This document shows, piece by piece, positions 47,058 through 58,451 of a stretch of 64,000 nt of DNA. The stretch is from assembly GCA_019633425.1 (NCBI GenBank), contig WSUB01000154.1, positions 32,870 to 96,869 of the forward strand, given 5' to 3'. The first letter of the stretch is position 1, and each line of letters begins with the position of its first letter. The notes under the pieces are model-generated. The model made no database searches and was not told where the DNA came from. It was given only the letters and a program-made list of their open reading frames with translations. Made by a program: the position numbers and the translations under genes. This DNA is from Tulasnella sp. 424 (Eukaryota; Basidiomycota; Agaricomycetes; Cantharellales; Tulasnellaceae).

Positions 47058-48583
47058 ATGACGTTAAAGGATGGTGCGATTCTGCCGTTTTCTGGCCCTC
47101 CCCAGCAAAGAGGTGAGAGTCCCGAGCATGGACCCAAGCTGGGATTCGCTCCCTCTAATATGCTGAACACCTCAGTAGACGGAGTGCCACACCGTCTGCT
47201 GGGTGTGCCGGAGCTATTGATGACTATATTCGGTCCGTTGAAACAAGGAGAACTCGCCAGGCTAGCCCGCGTCTGTCGGGTTTGGAGTTCCATAGCCCTG
47301 GATCTATTATGGAGGGAGATACCAAACCTCTTCACTCTAATAAGTACAGGTTTTTTACTTCGGTATGATGAAGATGCCGAAGTAAGTCCTCGCTCTTTCT
47401 TGTCTGTAATCACTAGTGCCGACCACCCATTGTGATTTCTTAGGTCTCGGACTTCGTAGAGTCTCCAGTTGATCGAATGTGGGACGTGCTTGCAGGATAT
47501 GCACAGAGAGTTCGCATTGTAGAGTTGTGTGGAGGAGGATATGGCCCTGCTGTCATCTCGTTCCTTCGGTCAAGGCTCGAATCAGGCTGCGGCAGTCCGT
47601 ATCTCCTCCCAAATCTACGCGGGATTCGGTTTATCGTGTCGAGTGGTGGCATATCCCTCCTCCCAGTCATTCGGATGATGCCACCTGGTCTACAGGCACT
47701 CGATGTGGATTGTTTCAGGTCCGCTGAGCCAGGAATCTTCACTCAAATTCTCAAAACCATCCTGGAAACCCCTTTGCTCCGCCTCACCAGTATCAGCATA
47801 TCCGATTACTTCCACCCGCCAGACGTCCAGACCCTGGCTTCCGTACTACGACCCCAGTCAAATCTTGAGAAGCTAGAACTGTGTGGCTTTCGGATAACTA
47901 CAGAATCGTTGGCTACATTCGGTTGCCACGCTCGGCTCACAGACCTCAACATGAAGCACAGCGGAGAATCGTTACAAACGGTGGTGGAGCTGTTTGGGAT
48001 TATCGGATCGTTGTTTCCTAAACTGAGACGACTAAAAGTTCAGTTGGACAGAAACCTCGAGGACGAAGTTGGAATCTCAGCCCTAGCCGGGATCGGCTCA
48101 TGTTCCGAAATACGGCGCCTAGTAGTCTCCTGCTCGCGCTCGGAGAATCTCACCTCGCGAATGGTGTCAGACATGGGTCGTTGGTGGCCCTCTATGGAGC
48201 GGTTTGGGCTTGAGCTTAGCCAAGGCTGGGATCCGGCAAGGGCGGGAACCCCGCTTAGCATCTTGAATGACATTGCGCGGGTTTGGGCAACTACACTCCA
48301 GTATCTTGGTATCGCATTCGGTCCTGGGGATCAGCTGCTACCAGTCCCCGAATCGCCTCGGTTCAAGTTCCAGGGCCTCCAAGCCATCCAAATCCCCCCA
48401 GCCCCATTATCCGACGACAGACTTGTCAATATGGCGGAGTTTTTGGCGGCAATAACCACTCACCCTCTCGTTGTCCAGGAACATCAATGGATTAGAACAG
48501 ACGGGTGGGCAAAGGTGAACCGGCTAATCCGGGAGATCCATCAACAACACGAGTCCAAGGCTGAAAAATCGTCCCCGCTCTAA
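47058..48583 (+). CDS. F-box/leucine-rich protein, array copy 1
   Basis: F-box proteins recruit substrates to SCF ubiquitin ligases through Skp1. Exons 47058-47381 and 47444-48583 join in phase 0 (487 aa). The F-box lies at about 42-95 (PHRLLGVPELLMTIFGPL.., LARLARVCRVWSSIALDLLW, then IPNL). The rest is made of irregular leucine-rich segments (for example LEKLELCGF, LPNLRGI) of the kind common in expanded agaricomycete F-box families. Substrate unknown. It is followed in tandem by a broken copy (49755) and an intact one (51810). Confidence 0.82.
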
Positions 48584-49296
48584 TGGTGAGAGGCTCTCCA
48601 AAAACGTTTATAATCACTTACACTCGGTCTTTCTATAAGTATTTGCATTTCGCAAGATCTGCTGTCCTTTATGGCCCAGAGTTAAAACCCAAGGCTTTTG
48701 TCCAGATTGTTAGGATGAAAGGTTACCAATTTAAACTCCTTTTTGCGGTACCCTCGCTGCAGTGGCTGTTTTCATTGATCAAGTGGGATTTCGTCAAGAA
48801 TTTGACAACCGGATCTGTCGCATTATATTCGCTGTAACGTATAAGATAGCAGGTTACTTCTACGAGAATGTGAAGTTTCACAGCTCATCCAGGCTATTCG
48901 GCTACAAAACCGACGCACCTTGATGGCCGCCGCGGCCGGGGTCTATTTGGAGTCAAATGAGGCTGATGCAGGCAAAGCGACAGTTTCGCACCAGTGCAAA
49001 ATTACTTTATATTCTTTGTGTGCCGCTTGCCTTTCTTCTCCCTTATGCTTCAAACTAGCCCGGCGTAAAGCTAAAACCAGGCACTAACCATCGCAGCGGG
49101 AATCAATACAGTTTGCACATTTAATTAGTCCCAGCTATGAGGACCGATGTCCACCGCAGAATCTACCTCCAGCGCCGCGATGCCTTTATAAAATAGGTTA
49201 GCTTCCTTGCCTTGCTTGGCCCGGGGTGTGTCTAGCGGCACACCTTACGTCCCAGTGGGACTGCAGCCCGTTAAATCCGCAGAGAAGGCCGAGGTA
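48584..49296. other. Intergenic region between F-box copies 1 and 2
   Basis: It carries the 3' flank of copy 1, including a GAATTTGACAACCGGATCTG-type stretch that also occurs near 46460, and the duplicated promoter pieces of copy 2. No coding sequence was recognised. Confidence 0.4.
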
Positions 49297-49648
49297 CACA
49301 CCGGAAGTATATCACAAATTTTGCTGGCCGAAACAGTGAGAACACTGATATTATGACAGCCTTGCCCTTTGTCCGATTGCTCGAAAGGGTGGCGGAAATG
49401 AAACCAGGTTTTCGCAATGGCGGAAACGGGGTGAAAGGTGAAAGGCGAAAATGGCGCCATAACTCCGTTTTCACCCACCCCTTTTCACGCTACGTTTTCG
49501 ACAAGGCGAAAACCGCATCATACTTTCGCCGCACCTTTCGTCGATTGAAAGACTGGCGAAACACGCACAATATTACTGTTTCCTCGCCCCGTTCTCGCCA
49601 GCGAAAAAGCTCAAGTACGCCTGGTAACCCCGGACAAACGGACAAAGC
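49297..49648. mobile_element. Possible short insertion in the promoter of F-box copy 2
   Basis: Compared with the matching upstream regions of copies 1 and 3, about 350 bp are extra here. The segment is full of GGCGAAA/TTTCGCC motifs on both strands (for example near 49446, 49511, 49529, 49555 and 49597). This gives it palindromic potential like a non-autonomous MITE. No clear terminal repeats, target duplication or protein are visible, so the class is unproven. Confidence 0.4.
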
Positions 49649-49754
49649 ATCCACCACATCCCATTGAGACCGGCTCCTTTCGCAGTGCCAGACCAAAACA
49701 GCGGGGAAGGTACTACACGCTCTCGTCTCGAATAATTTCTCCCAACGAGCAACG

Positions 49755-51277
49755 ATGACATCGAAGGATGGCGCGATTCTGCCGTTTTCTGGACCTTGCC
49801 AGCAAAGAGGTGAGAGTCCCGAACGTGGACCCAAACTGAAATCCGCTTTGTCTAATACACTGAACACCTTAGAAAACCGAGTTCAACACCGTCTACTGGA
49901 TTTGCCGGAGCTACTGATGACCATATTCGGTCCACTGAAAAAAGGAGAGCTTGCTAGGCTAGCCCGCGTCTGTCGGGTTTGGAGTTCTATAGCCCTGGAT
50001 CTATTATGGAGGGAGATACCGAACCTTGTAACTCTACTGAGGACTGGCTATTCTCTTAGGTACGACCCATACGCCGACGTGAGTCTTTGCTCTTCCTCGT
50101 CTGTGATCATTAGTGTCGACCACACACGGCGATTCCGCTTCTCAGGCCTGGGATTTCGTCGAATCTCCAACTGATAGAAGCTGGGACGTGATTAAAGGAT
50201 ATGCGCAGAGGGTTCGCACAGTGGATGCCTTTGTCGGAGAATTTTCTCCTGCGGTCATCTCACACCTTTCATCGCGGCTCGAATCGGGGCGGGGCAGCCC
50301 ATACCTCCTCCCAAATCTTCGCGGGATTGGTGGTCTCGGGGTGGGCGATGACATGGGCCTTCTCTCACTCATTCGGATGATACCACGTGGTTTGCAGACT
50401 TTCCGCTTGGGATGCCTCATCGACGCGTCGCCAGCAATCTTCACCCAAGTTCTCAAAACCATTCAAGACACCCCATTCGATTGCCTTACCAGTATCACCA
50501 TCTGCAACTCCCCCAACCCAAACGAGACTCCGAGATCGTGGTTTCCATAATGCGACTCCAGTCAAACCTTGAGAAGCTAGATCTGACTGGCTTCCAGTTA
50601 ACTGCGACATCCTTGGCAACATTCGGTTACCACGCTCGGCTCACAAAACTCTATATCAAGCACCACGGAGAATCTTTGCAAGCGGTGGTAGAGCTGTTTG
50701 GGGTTATTGGAGCTTCGTTCTCTAAACTGAGGCATCTGAACGTTTGGTTGGACGACGACCCCACGGACGAAGCTCAGGTCTCGTCCCTTGCCGGTATAAG
50801 TTCATGTTCTGAACTCCGGCGCCTTAGGGTCTACTGCGGTCGCTCAGAGAATCTCACCTCGCGAATGGTGCTAGAAATGGGTCGTTGGTGGCCCTCGATG
50901 GAAGTGTTTCAGATTGGGGGTGACCCTCATTCGGCAGGCAAGGCGTGTGCCCTGCTTAGCCTCTTGCGTGACATCGTGCAGGTCTGGGCAAGCACACTCC
51001 AGTCGCTTTTCATTGCATTCAGTCTTGGGGATCAGCTGCCACCAGTCCTCGAATCGAATCATTTAAAGTTCCACAACCTCAAATTTATCGGGTTCGCTGG
51101 TCCTATCCCCCTCACAGACGAGTGAAGACGGCGGAATTTTTGGCAAGCCTAACTAATCAACCCTTCCGCGTTCGGGAAGATGGAAGGCTTTCTCGGGAAT
51201 CAGGCAGATGGAATGAGGTCAGCCGGTTGATCCAGAAGATGCATCAGAAACACGAGTCCGAGGCTCGGAGGGACTAA
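49755..51277 (+). pseudogene. F-box/leucine-rich protein, array copy 2 (frameshifted)
   Basis: It has the same layout as copies 1 and 3: exon 1 at 49755-50078 (intact F-box), exon 2 from 50146. A frameshift at about 50515-50530, where copy 3 reads TPNPTQGLAIVVS, leads to a stop at 50550. A second lesion at about 51110-51125, a short deletion relative to copy 3, gives a stop before the conserved C-terminus, whose remains run to 51277. A truncated product of about 240 aa keeping the F-box is still possible. Sequencing error cannot be excluded for the first lesion. Confidence 0.75.
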
Positions 51278-51809
51278 GAACTGGGATCCAGTCTAATGGC
51301 AAGAGGTTTTTCACTGACGCTGGAAGTATAATCACTAACTCTCGGCTCTCTATCCGTTAGAGCATGCGTTTGATAAGATCCCTTATCCTTTTGGATGAGC
51401 GGCGCAGCGTTGAAACCTAAGGCCTTTATCCATATTGTTTGGGTGACACGTTACCGATTTAAACTTTCGCTTCGATGTACACTGGGCGCATGTATATAAG
51501 GCTAAAGTATTTACCTAGGCACCAGCCACCACAGCGTGAACCAGTGCAGTTTGCCCAAATAATCTGAGTTATGCCGTCTGACGCCTTCTGCAGCATCTAC
51601 CTCCATCGTTGCGATCTCTTTATAGGATAGCTCCCTTGCTTAAGCATGTCCGAGTTCCCATCTTACGACCTAGCAGGTCGGATGCAACCCGTTAAATCCG
51701 CACAGATGGCCGAGTTCAGCTGCAACGTATCCACCACCTCCAATTGAAGCTGCCGCCCTGAGCAGCAGCATCAGACCTAACAGCGAGGATTTCTCCCCAA
51801 CGAGCAACG
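51278..51809. other. Intergenic region before F-box copy 3
   Basis: Flanking sequence duplicated from the other array members, including GACCTAGCAGGTCGGATGCA near 51664 which also occurs near 46885. No gene was seen. Confidence 0.45.
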
Positions 51810-53337
51810 ATGGCATTAAAGAATGGCGAGATTCTGCCGGTTTCTGGACCTTGCCAGCAAGGAGGTGAGAGTCCCGAACATGAACCTAAACTGAAATATA
51901 CTCCGTCTAACACACTGAACACATTAGAGAACCGAGTTCCACACCGTTTACTGGATGTGCCGGAGCTATTGATGGCCATATTCGGTCCATTGAAAAAAGG
52001 AGAGCTCGCTAGGCTAGCCCGCGTCTGTCGGGTTTGGAGTTCCATAGCCCTGGACCTGTTATGGAGGGACATACCAAACCTCGCAGTCCTGCTGAGGACA
52101 GGCTACTCACTTAGGCTTGATCAATTTGGCGTAGTAAGTATTCACTCTTTCTCGTCTGTGATCATTAATGTCGACCACACAGGGCTCTCAGGCCTGGGAT
52201 TTCGTCGAACCTCCATCTGATAGAGGCTGGGACGTGGTTAAAGAATATGCACAAAGGGTTCGCACAGTGGATACCTTTGTCGGAGAATTTCTCCCTGCGG
52301 TCATCTCACACCTTTCATCGCGGCTTGACTCGGGGCGGGGCAGCCCATATCTCCTCCCAAATCTTCGCGGGATTGGTGGTCTCAGGGTGGGCCAAGACAC
52401 GGGCCTTCTCTCACTCATTCGGATGATACCATGTGGTTTGCAGACTTTCCTCTTGGGATGTCTCATCAACGCGTCGCCAGCAATCTTCACCCAAGTTCTC
52501 AAAACCATTCAAGACACCCCATTCGACTGCCTTACCAGTATCACGATCTCTAACACCCCCAACCCGACTCAAGGCCTCGCGATCGTGGTTTCCATAGTGC
52601 GACGCCAGTCAAATCTTGAGGAGCTAAACCTGCCAAGCTTCCGATTAACTGCTACATCCCTAGCAACATTCGGCTACCACGCGCGGCTCACAAAACTCAA
52701 CATCAGGCACCATGGAAAAACTTTACAAACGGTGGTAGAGCTGTTTAGGGTCATTGGACCTTTGTTTCCTAAACTGAGGCATCTGACAGTTCGGTTGGAT
52801 GACGACCTCACAGACGAAGTTCAAGTCTCGTCCCTCGCCGGTATCAGTTCATGTTATGAACTCCGGCACCTTGAGGTCTACTGCGACCGCTCGGAGAATC
52901 TCACCTCGCAAATGTTGTTAGAAATGGGTCGTTGGTGGCCCTCGATGGAAGTGTTTCAGATTGGGGGAGACCCTTATTCGGTAGACGATGCGTGTGGTCC
53001 GCTTAGCCTCTTGCGTGACATTGCGCAGGTCTGGGCAACCACACTCAAGCTGCTTCGGATTACATTCAATCTTGGAGATCAGCCGCTACTAGTCCCCGAA
53101 TCAAATCATTCAAAGTTCCTGGACCTCGAATTTATCACCGTTGCAGATCCAATCCCAATCCCCGATCACAGATTTGTTAATACGGCGGAATTTTTGGCGA
53201 CCCTAACTAGGCAACCTTTCCATGTTCGGGATAATCGACGGCTTACTAGGAGTCGGACGTCAAGCGGCTGGGATCAGGTCAACCGGCTCATCAGGGGGAT
53301 GCATCAAAAACACGAGCCCGGGACTCGGAACGACTAA
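51810..53337 (+). CDS. F-box/leucine-rich protein, array copy 3
   Basis: Exons 51810-52133 and 52192-53337 (phase 0, 489 aa). The F-box (PHRLLDVPELLMAIFGPLKK, RVCRVWSSIALDLLW) is followed by leucine-rich segments such as LEELNLPSF and LTKLNIRHHG. It is close to the broken copy 2 and more distant from copy 1. The role as an SCF substrate receptor is inferred from the family. The C-terminus ends in a charged stretch. Confidence 0.82.
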
Positions 53338-53915
53338 GAACTGGGATCCAGTCTAATGGTGAGAGGTTCTTCACGTACGTTGGTAGTATAATCACTGACT
53401 TTCGGCTCTTGATACGTTATTTGTCGGTTTCACAAAATCCGCTATCCTTCGGGGTGAACGGTGCAGAGTTGAACCCAAGGCTTTTGTCCACATTGTTTGG
53501 GTGACAGGTTACCGATTTAAGCTCTCTTCGGTGTACACTGGGCAGAATGGCTGTCTTACATTGAACGGAGGCGACTTCCAAGATTGTTTGTTCTGTAGTT
53601 GCAATCCTGGGAGTTACCTTGGCCTCCTGCTCTTTCACCCCCAGTGACTTGTGAATTATATACCCTGTAGCTTACGTCCCTTCGTCACCGAAGAGCTGCG
53701 CGGAGTCCCTTTCGGGAGGTCCGGCCGATATCAGAAGGCGCGCGAATCTCCGCGTCATGTGAGTGCTGAATTATCCTTCCAGTCCAAATTTCAACCCACG
53801 ACCAGATCGCGCTCACCTTGGGGTCTTTCCACGTTCCCAACAACTTTTTTTCTCTCCCCGGCCGTCTTAGTCTCTCTTTCTAAAGTCCTCGGGAACTTTG
53901 TATCTTGGATCAAAC
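53338..53915. other. Intergenic region and promoter of isocitrate dehydrogenase
   Basis: The left part is F-box flank similar to that after copies 1 and 2. The right part, from about 53780, is C/T-rich and directly precedes the ATG at 53916, as expected for a fungal promoter. No TATA box was identified. Confidence 0.4.
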
Positions 53916-55777
53916 ATGCTTCGATCGAATCTCAGCGCGCTCAAGTCTGGAGCAACTTCCACTACTGCTGCACTGCGCCGGTCCGCAATGCGTCCAGCAA
54001 CGTCGACTTTGGCACGCTACGGTGAGCGCTATGTGTGACTACGGCCTGTATATCGAAGCTAAAGATAATGCGCCTCCTCAGCTAGTACGTATGATAAAGA
54101 CGGACGGATCGTTGTTGAGAACCCCGTGGTCGAGCTTGACGGCGACGAGATGACCAGGATCATATGGAAGAAGATCCGTGAGGAGGTCCGAATGATCCAA
54201 AACCTCGTTGGAATGCAACTCTCACTGACAAGACTGGTTACTCTTTGTAGCTCATTCTTCCTTACCTCAAGGTCGACCTCAAATATTATGACCTGGGCAT
54301 CGAGCACCGCGATGCGACGGACGACCGGGTGACCATCGAGTCTGCAGAGGCTATTCAAAAGTACAACGTCGGCGTGAAGGTGCGCTCCCAGCTGTGCTCC
54401 CTGATACGCTCCGACCTACACTAACACGCTGGCGATACCCACCAGTGCGCTACTATCACTCCCGACGAGGCCCGCGTGAAGGAGTTCCACCTCAAGCAGA
54501 TGTGGAAGTCTCCCAACGGTACCATCCGCAACATCCTCAACGGCACCGTCTTCCGCGAACCCATCTTGCTCGACAACTTCCCCAAACCGATCCCAGGGTG
54601 GGTCAAGCCGATCGTCATCGGTCGACATGCTTTTGGAGACCAGTACAAGAGCACCGACTTTATCGCTCCTGGTCCCGGAAAGCTGCAGCTGGTGTACACT
54701 CCCAAGGATGGTGGTCAGCCTGTCACGATGGAGGTGTATGATTTCAAGGGCCAGGGCGTGGCAATGGCGATGTACAACACTGACGACGTAAGCCCGAATT
54801 CCGACTTTGACGTATTTCTCTTACTGACCGGTATTCAATGCGCCTGTGCCTGTATAGTCTATTCGGGGCTTCGCGCACTCGTCGTTCAAGATGGCTCTTC
54901 AGAAGAACATGCCTCTCGTATGTGGAACCCTCACCTACGCGGTCACCCGGCTCTGACCCCTCGTGCCCCTCTGTAGTACATGACGACCAAGAACACCATC
55001 CTTAAGAAATACGACGGCCGCTTCAAGGACATCTTCCAAGAGATCTACGAGAGCGAGTACAAGTCTCAGTTCGAGGCAGCTGGCCTGTGGTACGAACACC
55101 GCTTGATCGACGACATGGTCGCGCAAGCCGTCAAGAGCCAAGGAGGGTTCGTGTGGGCCTGCAAGAACTACGATGGCGATGTTCAGGTCAGCTGTTCGAC
55201 GTGTCTCGTTCCTCGCCAAAAAAAAAAAAAAAAAAATTGCTGACGGGGTCGCCGGATTGCTTAGTCCGACATCCTCGCTCAAGGCTTTGGTTCTCTCGGG
55301 ATGATGACGTCGGAACTCATCACGCCAGACGGCAAGACCATCGAATCCGAAGCCGCGCACGGAACCGTCACCCGTCACTACCGAGAATGGCAAAAGGGCA
55401 AAGAGACGTCGACCAACCCCGTCGCGTCCATCTTTGCGTGGACTCGTGGGTTGGCGTTCCGCGCCAAGTTGGATGACAATGAGGCTCTTAAGCAGTTTGT
55501 GCAGGATTTGGAGACGAGTTGCTTGGACGTGATTAATAAGGATAGGATCATGACCAAGGACCTGGCGTTGGCCATCCACGGGAAGGACATGAAGAGGGAG
55601 CATTGGGTTGTGACCAACGTTTACATGGACGCCGTCAACGTATGTCATCCTTGCATTAGCCTCGCCGATTTCGGGCATCACTGACGCGTCTCTCGGCTGG
55701 GTATGTTCTAGGCCAAGCTCAAGGAGAAGCTCGCGGCTCGACAGGCACAAATACCCAAAACTGCACCTGGTTCATGA
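53916..55777 (+). CDS. IDP1: NADP-dependent isocitrate dehydrogenase, mitochondrial form
   Basis: It converts isocitrate and NADP+ to 2-oxoglutarate, CO2 and NADPH. Eight exons are predicted: 53916-54021, 54082-54185, 54251-54379, 54446-54787, 54858-54917, 54977-55186, 55265-55639 and 55712-55777 (1392 nt, 463 aa, usual for the dimeric eukaryotic enzyme). The first exon encodes an Arg/Ser/Ala-rich presequence ([12 protein letters not shown]..). Next come [44 protein letters not shown], the metal-binding acidic stretch around [17 protein letters not shown], and [12 protein letters not shown] near the cofactor site. Intron 2 has a GTCCGA donor, and intron 6 carries a run of about 19 A. The reading frame is intact. 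Confidence 0.94.
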
Positions 55778-55924
55778 ACAATAAGCATTTTTGACGGTTT
55801 ATAGAGGATCTTCGTAATATCAGGTTTCCAAATTATCAATCCAACTTTTCTTTTTGCCGATGAGGGGGAAAATAGCGCACACGCGGGAATTCCATACCGA
55901 AACAACTTGTGTATTGAAGACATC

Positions 55925-56030
55925 ATGCAGAGGAGAAGGGGAAAATGAAGACTACGATGAGAAGGAGACGGGGAAAATGAAGACTAGGCTGAGAAAAGGA
56001 GAAGGGGAAAATGAAGGATGACTAGGGATG
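55925..56030. repeat. Purine-rich short tandem repeats
   Basis: Three imperfect units of 35-45 bp built on GAGAAGGGGAAAATGAAG(A) lie between the convergent ends of isocitrate dehydrogenase and the next gene. They are a simple repeat; no function is suggested. Confidence 0.75.
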
Positions 56031-56167
56031 AGAACGAAGTAGGGAGAACATACGGTACGGGTAAACAGCTCATATGCGCGATGTTTTTACAGCGCCAAAC
56101 CAGGGCAAAAAGAGAGAAGAAAAAGCTATAAACATAAACGTCGAAAGTTGCAATCCCCGTCTTCTTA

Positions 56168-57502
56168 CTACCACGCGCGAATCATTGGCATTGGCGGCCG
56201 TCCATCACCTGCCATCGGGCCCGCCATTTCCTTCAACGGACCTGCCAAAGCGGTCTTGACTATCCGGCCCCAGTGCCTCATCGACGAGACTTCTTTACTC
56301 CTCGACTTGACGATAACGCCGTCAACCTCAACAGCCTCATCGCTGCTCGTGCTCTTCCGGCCCGCCGCCGACTTGGGAGATTGGTTTTCCCGTCCGCCGG
56401 TCGCCTCAAGCAGTCGCCGTTGCTCTTCCAAAAAGGCGATGCCAGCTTTCGCTCCACGGCGAAGGATCTCAGCGCCGTGGGGTGTGCGTTCGAATTCCTT
56501 CAAGATAACTTTTTGGAGGAGTGGACGTTTCTCCCATGCGGTTGGTTTCGCTTTACTTGGTTTCTTAGCCTTTGCGGGTGATGATGGGGCAGCAGCAGGG
56601 GAGGAGGAGGGAGCGCGGGAGGAGGAAGCGATGGGAAGGTCGGACGCCGAAAGAGGAGGGTTTCGGAGTGGGCTTGATGGCCGTTGAGTTTTCTCAACGC
56701 GACGGCGTTTCTTGAAAGGAGATTTACTGGAAGATGAGGATGGAGCAGGAGGAATTGGTGCGGAAGTACTTGGAGAGGTGCATTCGACTTCTACGCTCCG
56801 GACCGATGCAGCGGTATCTACTGCGATTGCTGACGCAGCAGTCGAGGATGACGATGACTGAGCAACACGTTGTCGAACAGCCCGCGATATCACCTTGACG
56901 GTCTCCATCTCCGCACTATTGACGTTGTTATTGCTACTAGTGGTTGCGTTTAAAGTTGTTGTTGTGCGTGCGGTGTCGCCATTTCGGACGCCGGTGATTG
57001 TTCCGTCAGCAGCTTTCGGGGACGTGCCCGGCGCAGTAGTAACCGCGGTTGACAAGGACGATGGCGACAGCGACCGCGCGGCTTGGAACCAGTGGCCCGT
57101 CGCGGCTGCCAAGAACGGCGACGAACGCATCTTGCGAGGCGTCTTGCGTTTGTTTCCCTTTTCGGAATCTGACGGTAAGGGACTTCGCTCCCTCTTTCGC
57201 GGGGCGGGCTCAGCAGGACCCTTGCCGTCCGCGTCTTCGGCCAGCATCACCACGTCTACTAGGTTGGAGGTGTTGGAGGGCATGAGCGGAATGGGTTTCT
57301 TCTGGTGGGGGAGCATGGTTGGGGAATTGAAGTAGTACAACGCAAGTTCTGGGCGCGATGACGACGGAGCAGCCGGTGTGGTACTCCCGAGAGCCATTGA
57401 TTTGTTGCTGTCGGTGTTGTTGCTGTTGCGTGGTGATGGAGGCAAGGTACTTGGAGGGGAAGGGAAGAGAGCGAGGGTGAGGCCAAAGTCCTGTGGGCTC
57501 AT
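56168..57502 (-). CDS. Low-complexity, probably nuclear protein, unknown
   Basis: A single-exon frame of 444 codons with a true ATG. It is rich in Ser, Pro, Ala and Thr, with basic clusters that look like nuclear localisation signals (KSPFKKRRRVEK, KRKTPRKMR). The C-terminal 110 residues are less repetitive (LLQKVILKEFERTPHGAEIL.. and RHWGRIVKTALAGPLKEM), suggesting a small conserved helical domain. This part resembles short uncharacterised proteins of basidiomycetes, but I cannot name a family. Codon pattern and absence of stops over 1.3 kb support coding. Confidence 0.7.
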   Translation of the reverse strand: MSPQDFGLTLALFPSPPSTLPPSPRNSNNTDSNKSMALGSTTPAAPSSSRPELALYYFNSPTMLPHQKKPIPLMPSNTSNLVDVVMLAEDADGKGPAEPAPRKRERSPLPSDSEKGNKRKTPRKMRSSPFLAAATGHWFQAARSLSPSSLSTAVTTAPGTSPKAADGTITGVRNGDTARTTTTLNATTSSNNNVNSAEMETVKVISRAVRQRVAQSSSSSTAASAIAVDTAASVRSVEVECTSPSTSAPIPPAPSSSSSKSPFKKRRRVEKTQRPSSPLRNPPLSASDLPIASSSRAPSSSPAAAPSSPAKAKKPSKAKPTAWEKRPLLQKVILKEFERTPHGAEILRRGAKAGIAFLEEQRRLLEATGGRENQSPKSAAGRKSTSSDEAVEVDGVIVKSRSKEVSSMRHWGRIVKTALAGPLKEMAGPMAGDGRPPMPMIRAW

Positions 57503-58451
57503 GGGTAAGAAGGAAGATTATTATATGTGTAAAAGAGTGGAGGAGGAGGTGAGGTGTTAAAGGAGAGCGGCCTCCGAGGGGGGCAGTGAGAGAGAGTCAG
57601 CAGAAAACCGTCTGTGGAGGTGTATCCCCGGCTTTTCTATGGCATTCTTCCACCCTGTTCGTTCAAATTTAAACGTGTCACGTCCTTTCAGTACAAGTAA
57701 GTGCAAGTCTGCGTGGCTGAACTTCCAGGGGGTTCCAGGGCACCTCGCACACACAAAGGCGAAATGCGCTCTAAACCAGACGAAAGAGGAAATATTCTCT
57801 CAATTGGGTGAGGCGTAACTCACAAAGAGCCCTTGAGAGAAATTTCATATATCATCATCAGTTTCTTGTTCGAGGTTGGAATGAGTTCAGATCGAGATAC
57901 AAAGGGGTTCGGGCTCCTGAAGGGTGCGCAGAGTCCGCAGACTCGCCAAATTTCAGGCGCCCGCAGTCAACGTAATCTTATCGGGGGCGGCCCGATAGAC
58001 CGGGATTCACACTCCATTGGCCCATCTCCCTCACACACCACACACGCTTAATCCTTTCAATCAAGAGAGTAGCAATTTAGAAAACAGGCAGTACAGCGAG
58101 ACCGATATAAGTAACTAAGAGAGAAGAGAGAGAGATAGTCCGACTGTTCATAACTCATGTCGTGAAACAAGGGAGGGAGGGGAAACAAGAATCAAACCGA
58201 GGGGAGTGAGTGAGTGAGTGAGTGGGTGAGAGGGGGAAAACAACAATACACAAAGTGAGACAAAAAAGAGAGAAAGCAAGACGACGCCTGGCTTGTCCGT
58301 CCCTCGATTCCTTCGAGTAAACTACAAAGGGCCGGGACAAGGGGAGAGAGGATAACAACATGAACTCTACACCCCCTGGCTAATCACCAACCTCTAAGCC
58401 GCCGGATGCCTTTCTACCCCGAGGGCCGGAAAAACGTGGCGCTTTAATTCG
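57503..58451. other. Intergenic region with a GAGT microsatellite
   Basis: It contains the upstream region of the 444-codon gene and the 3' region of the TVP38-like gene. A (GAGT)n tract lies at about 58205-58226. No further gene was recognised. Confidence 0.5.

Noticed and set aside
55219..55237. Long A run as a sign of a retrotransposed copy in isocitrate dehydrogenase
   Set aside because: It lies inside intron 6 of an otherwise normal multi-intron gene; simple replication slippage explains it.
56148..57335. Several plus-strand ORFs opposite the 444-codon gene, and similar shadows opposite gene A, BCK1 and TVP38
   Set aside because: They are antisense frames of GC-rich, low-complexity coding exons without own signals.
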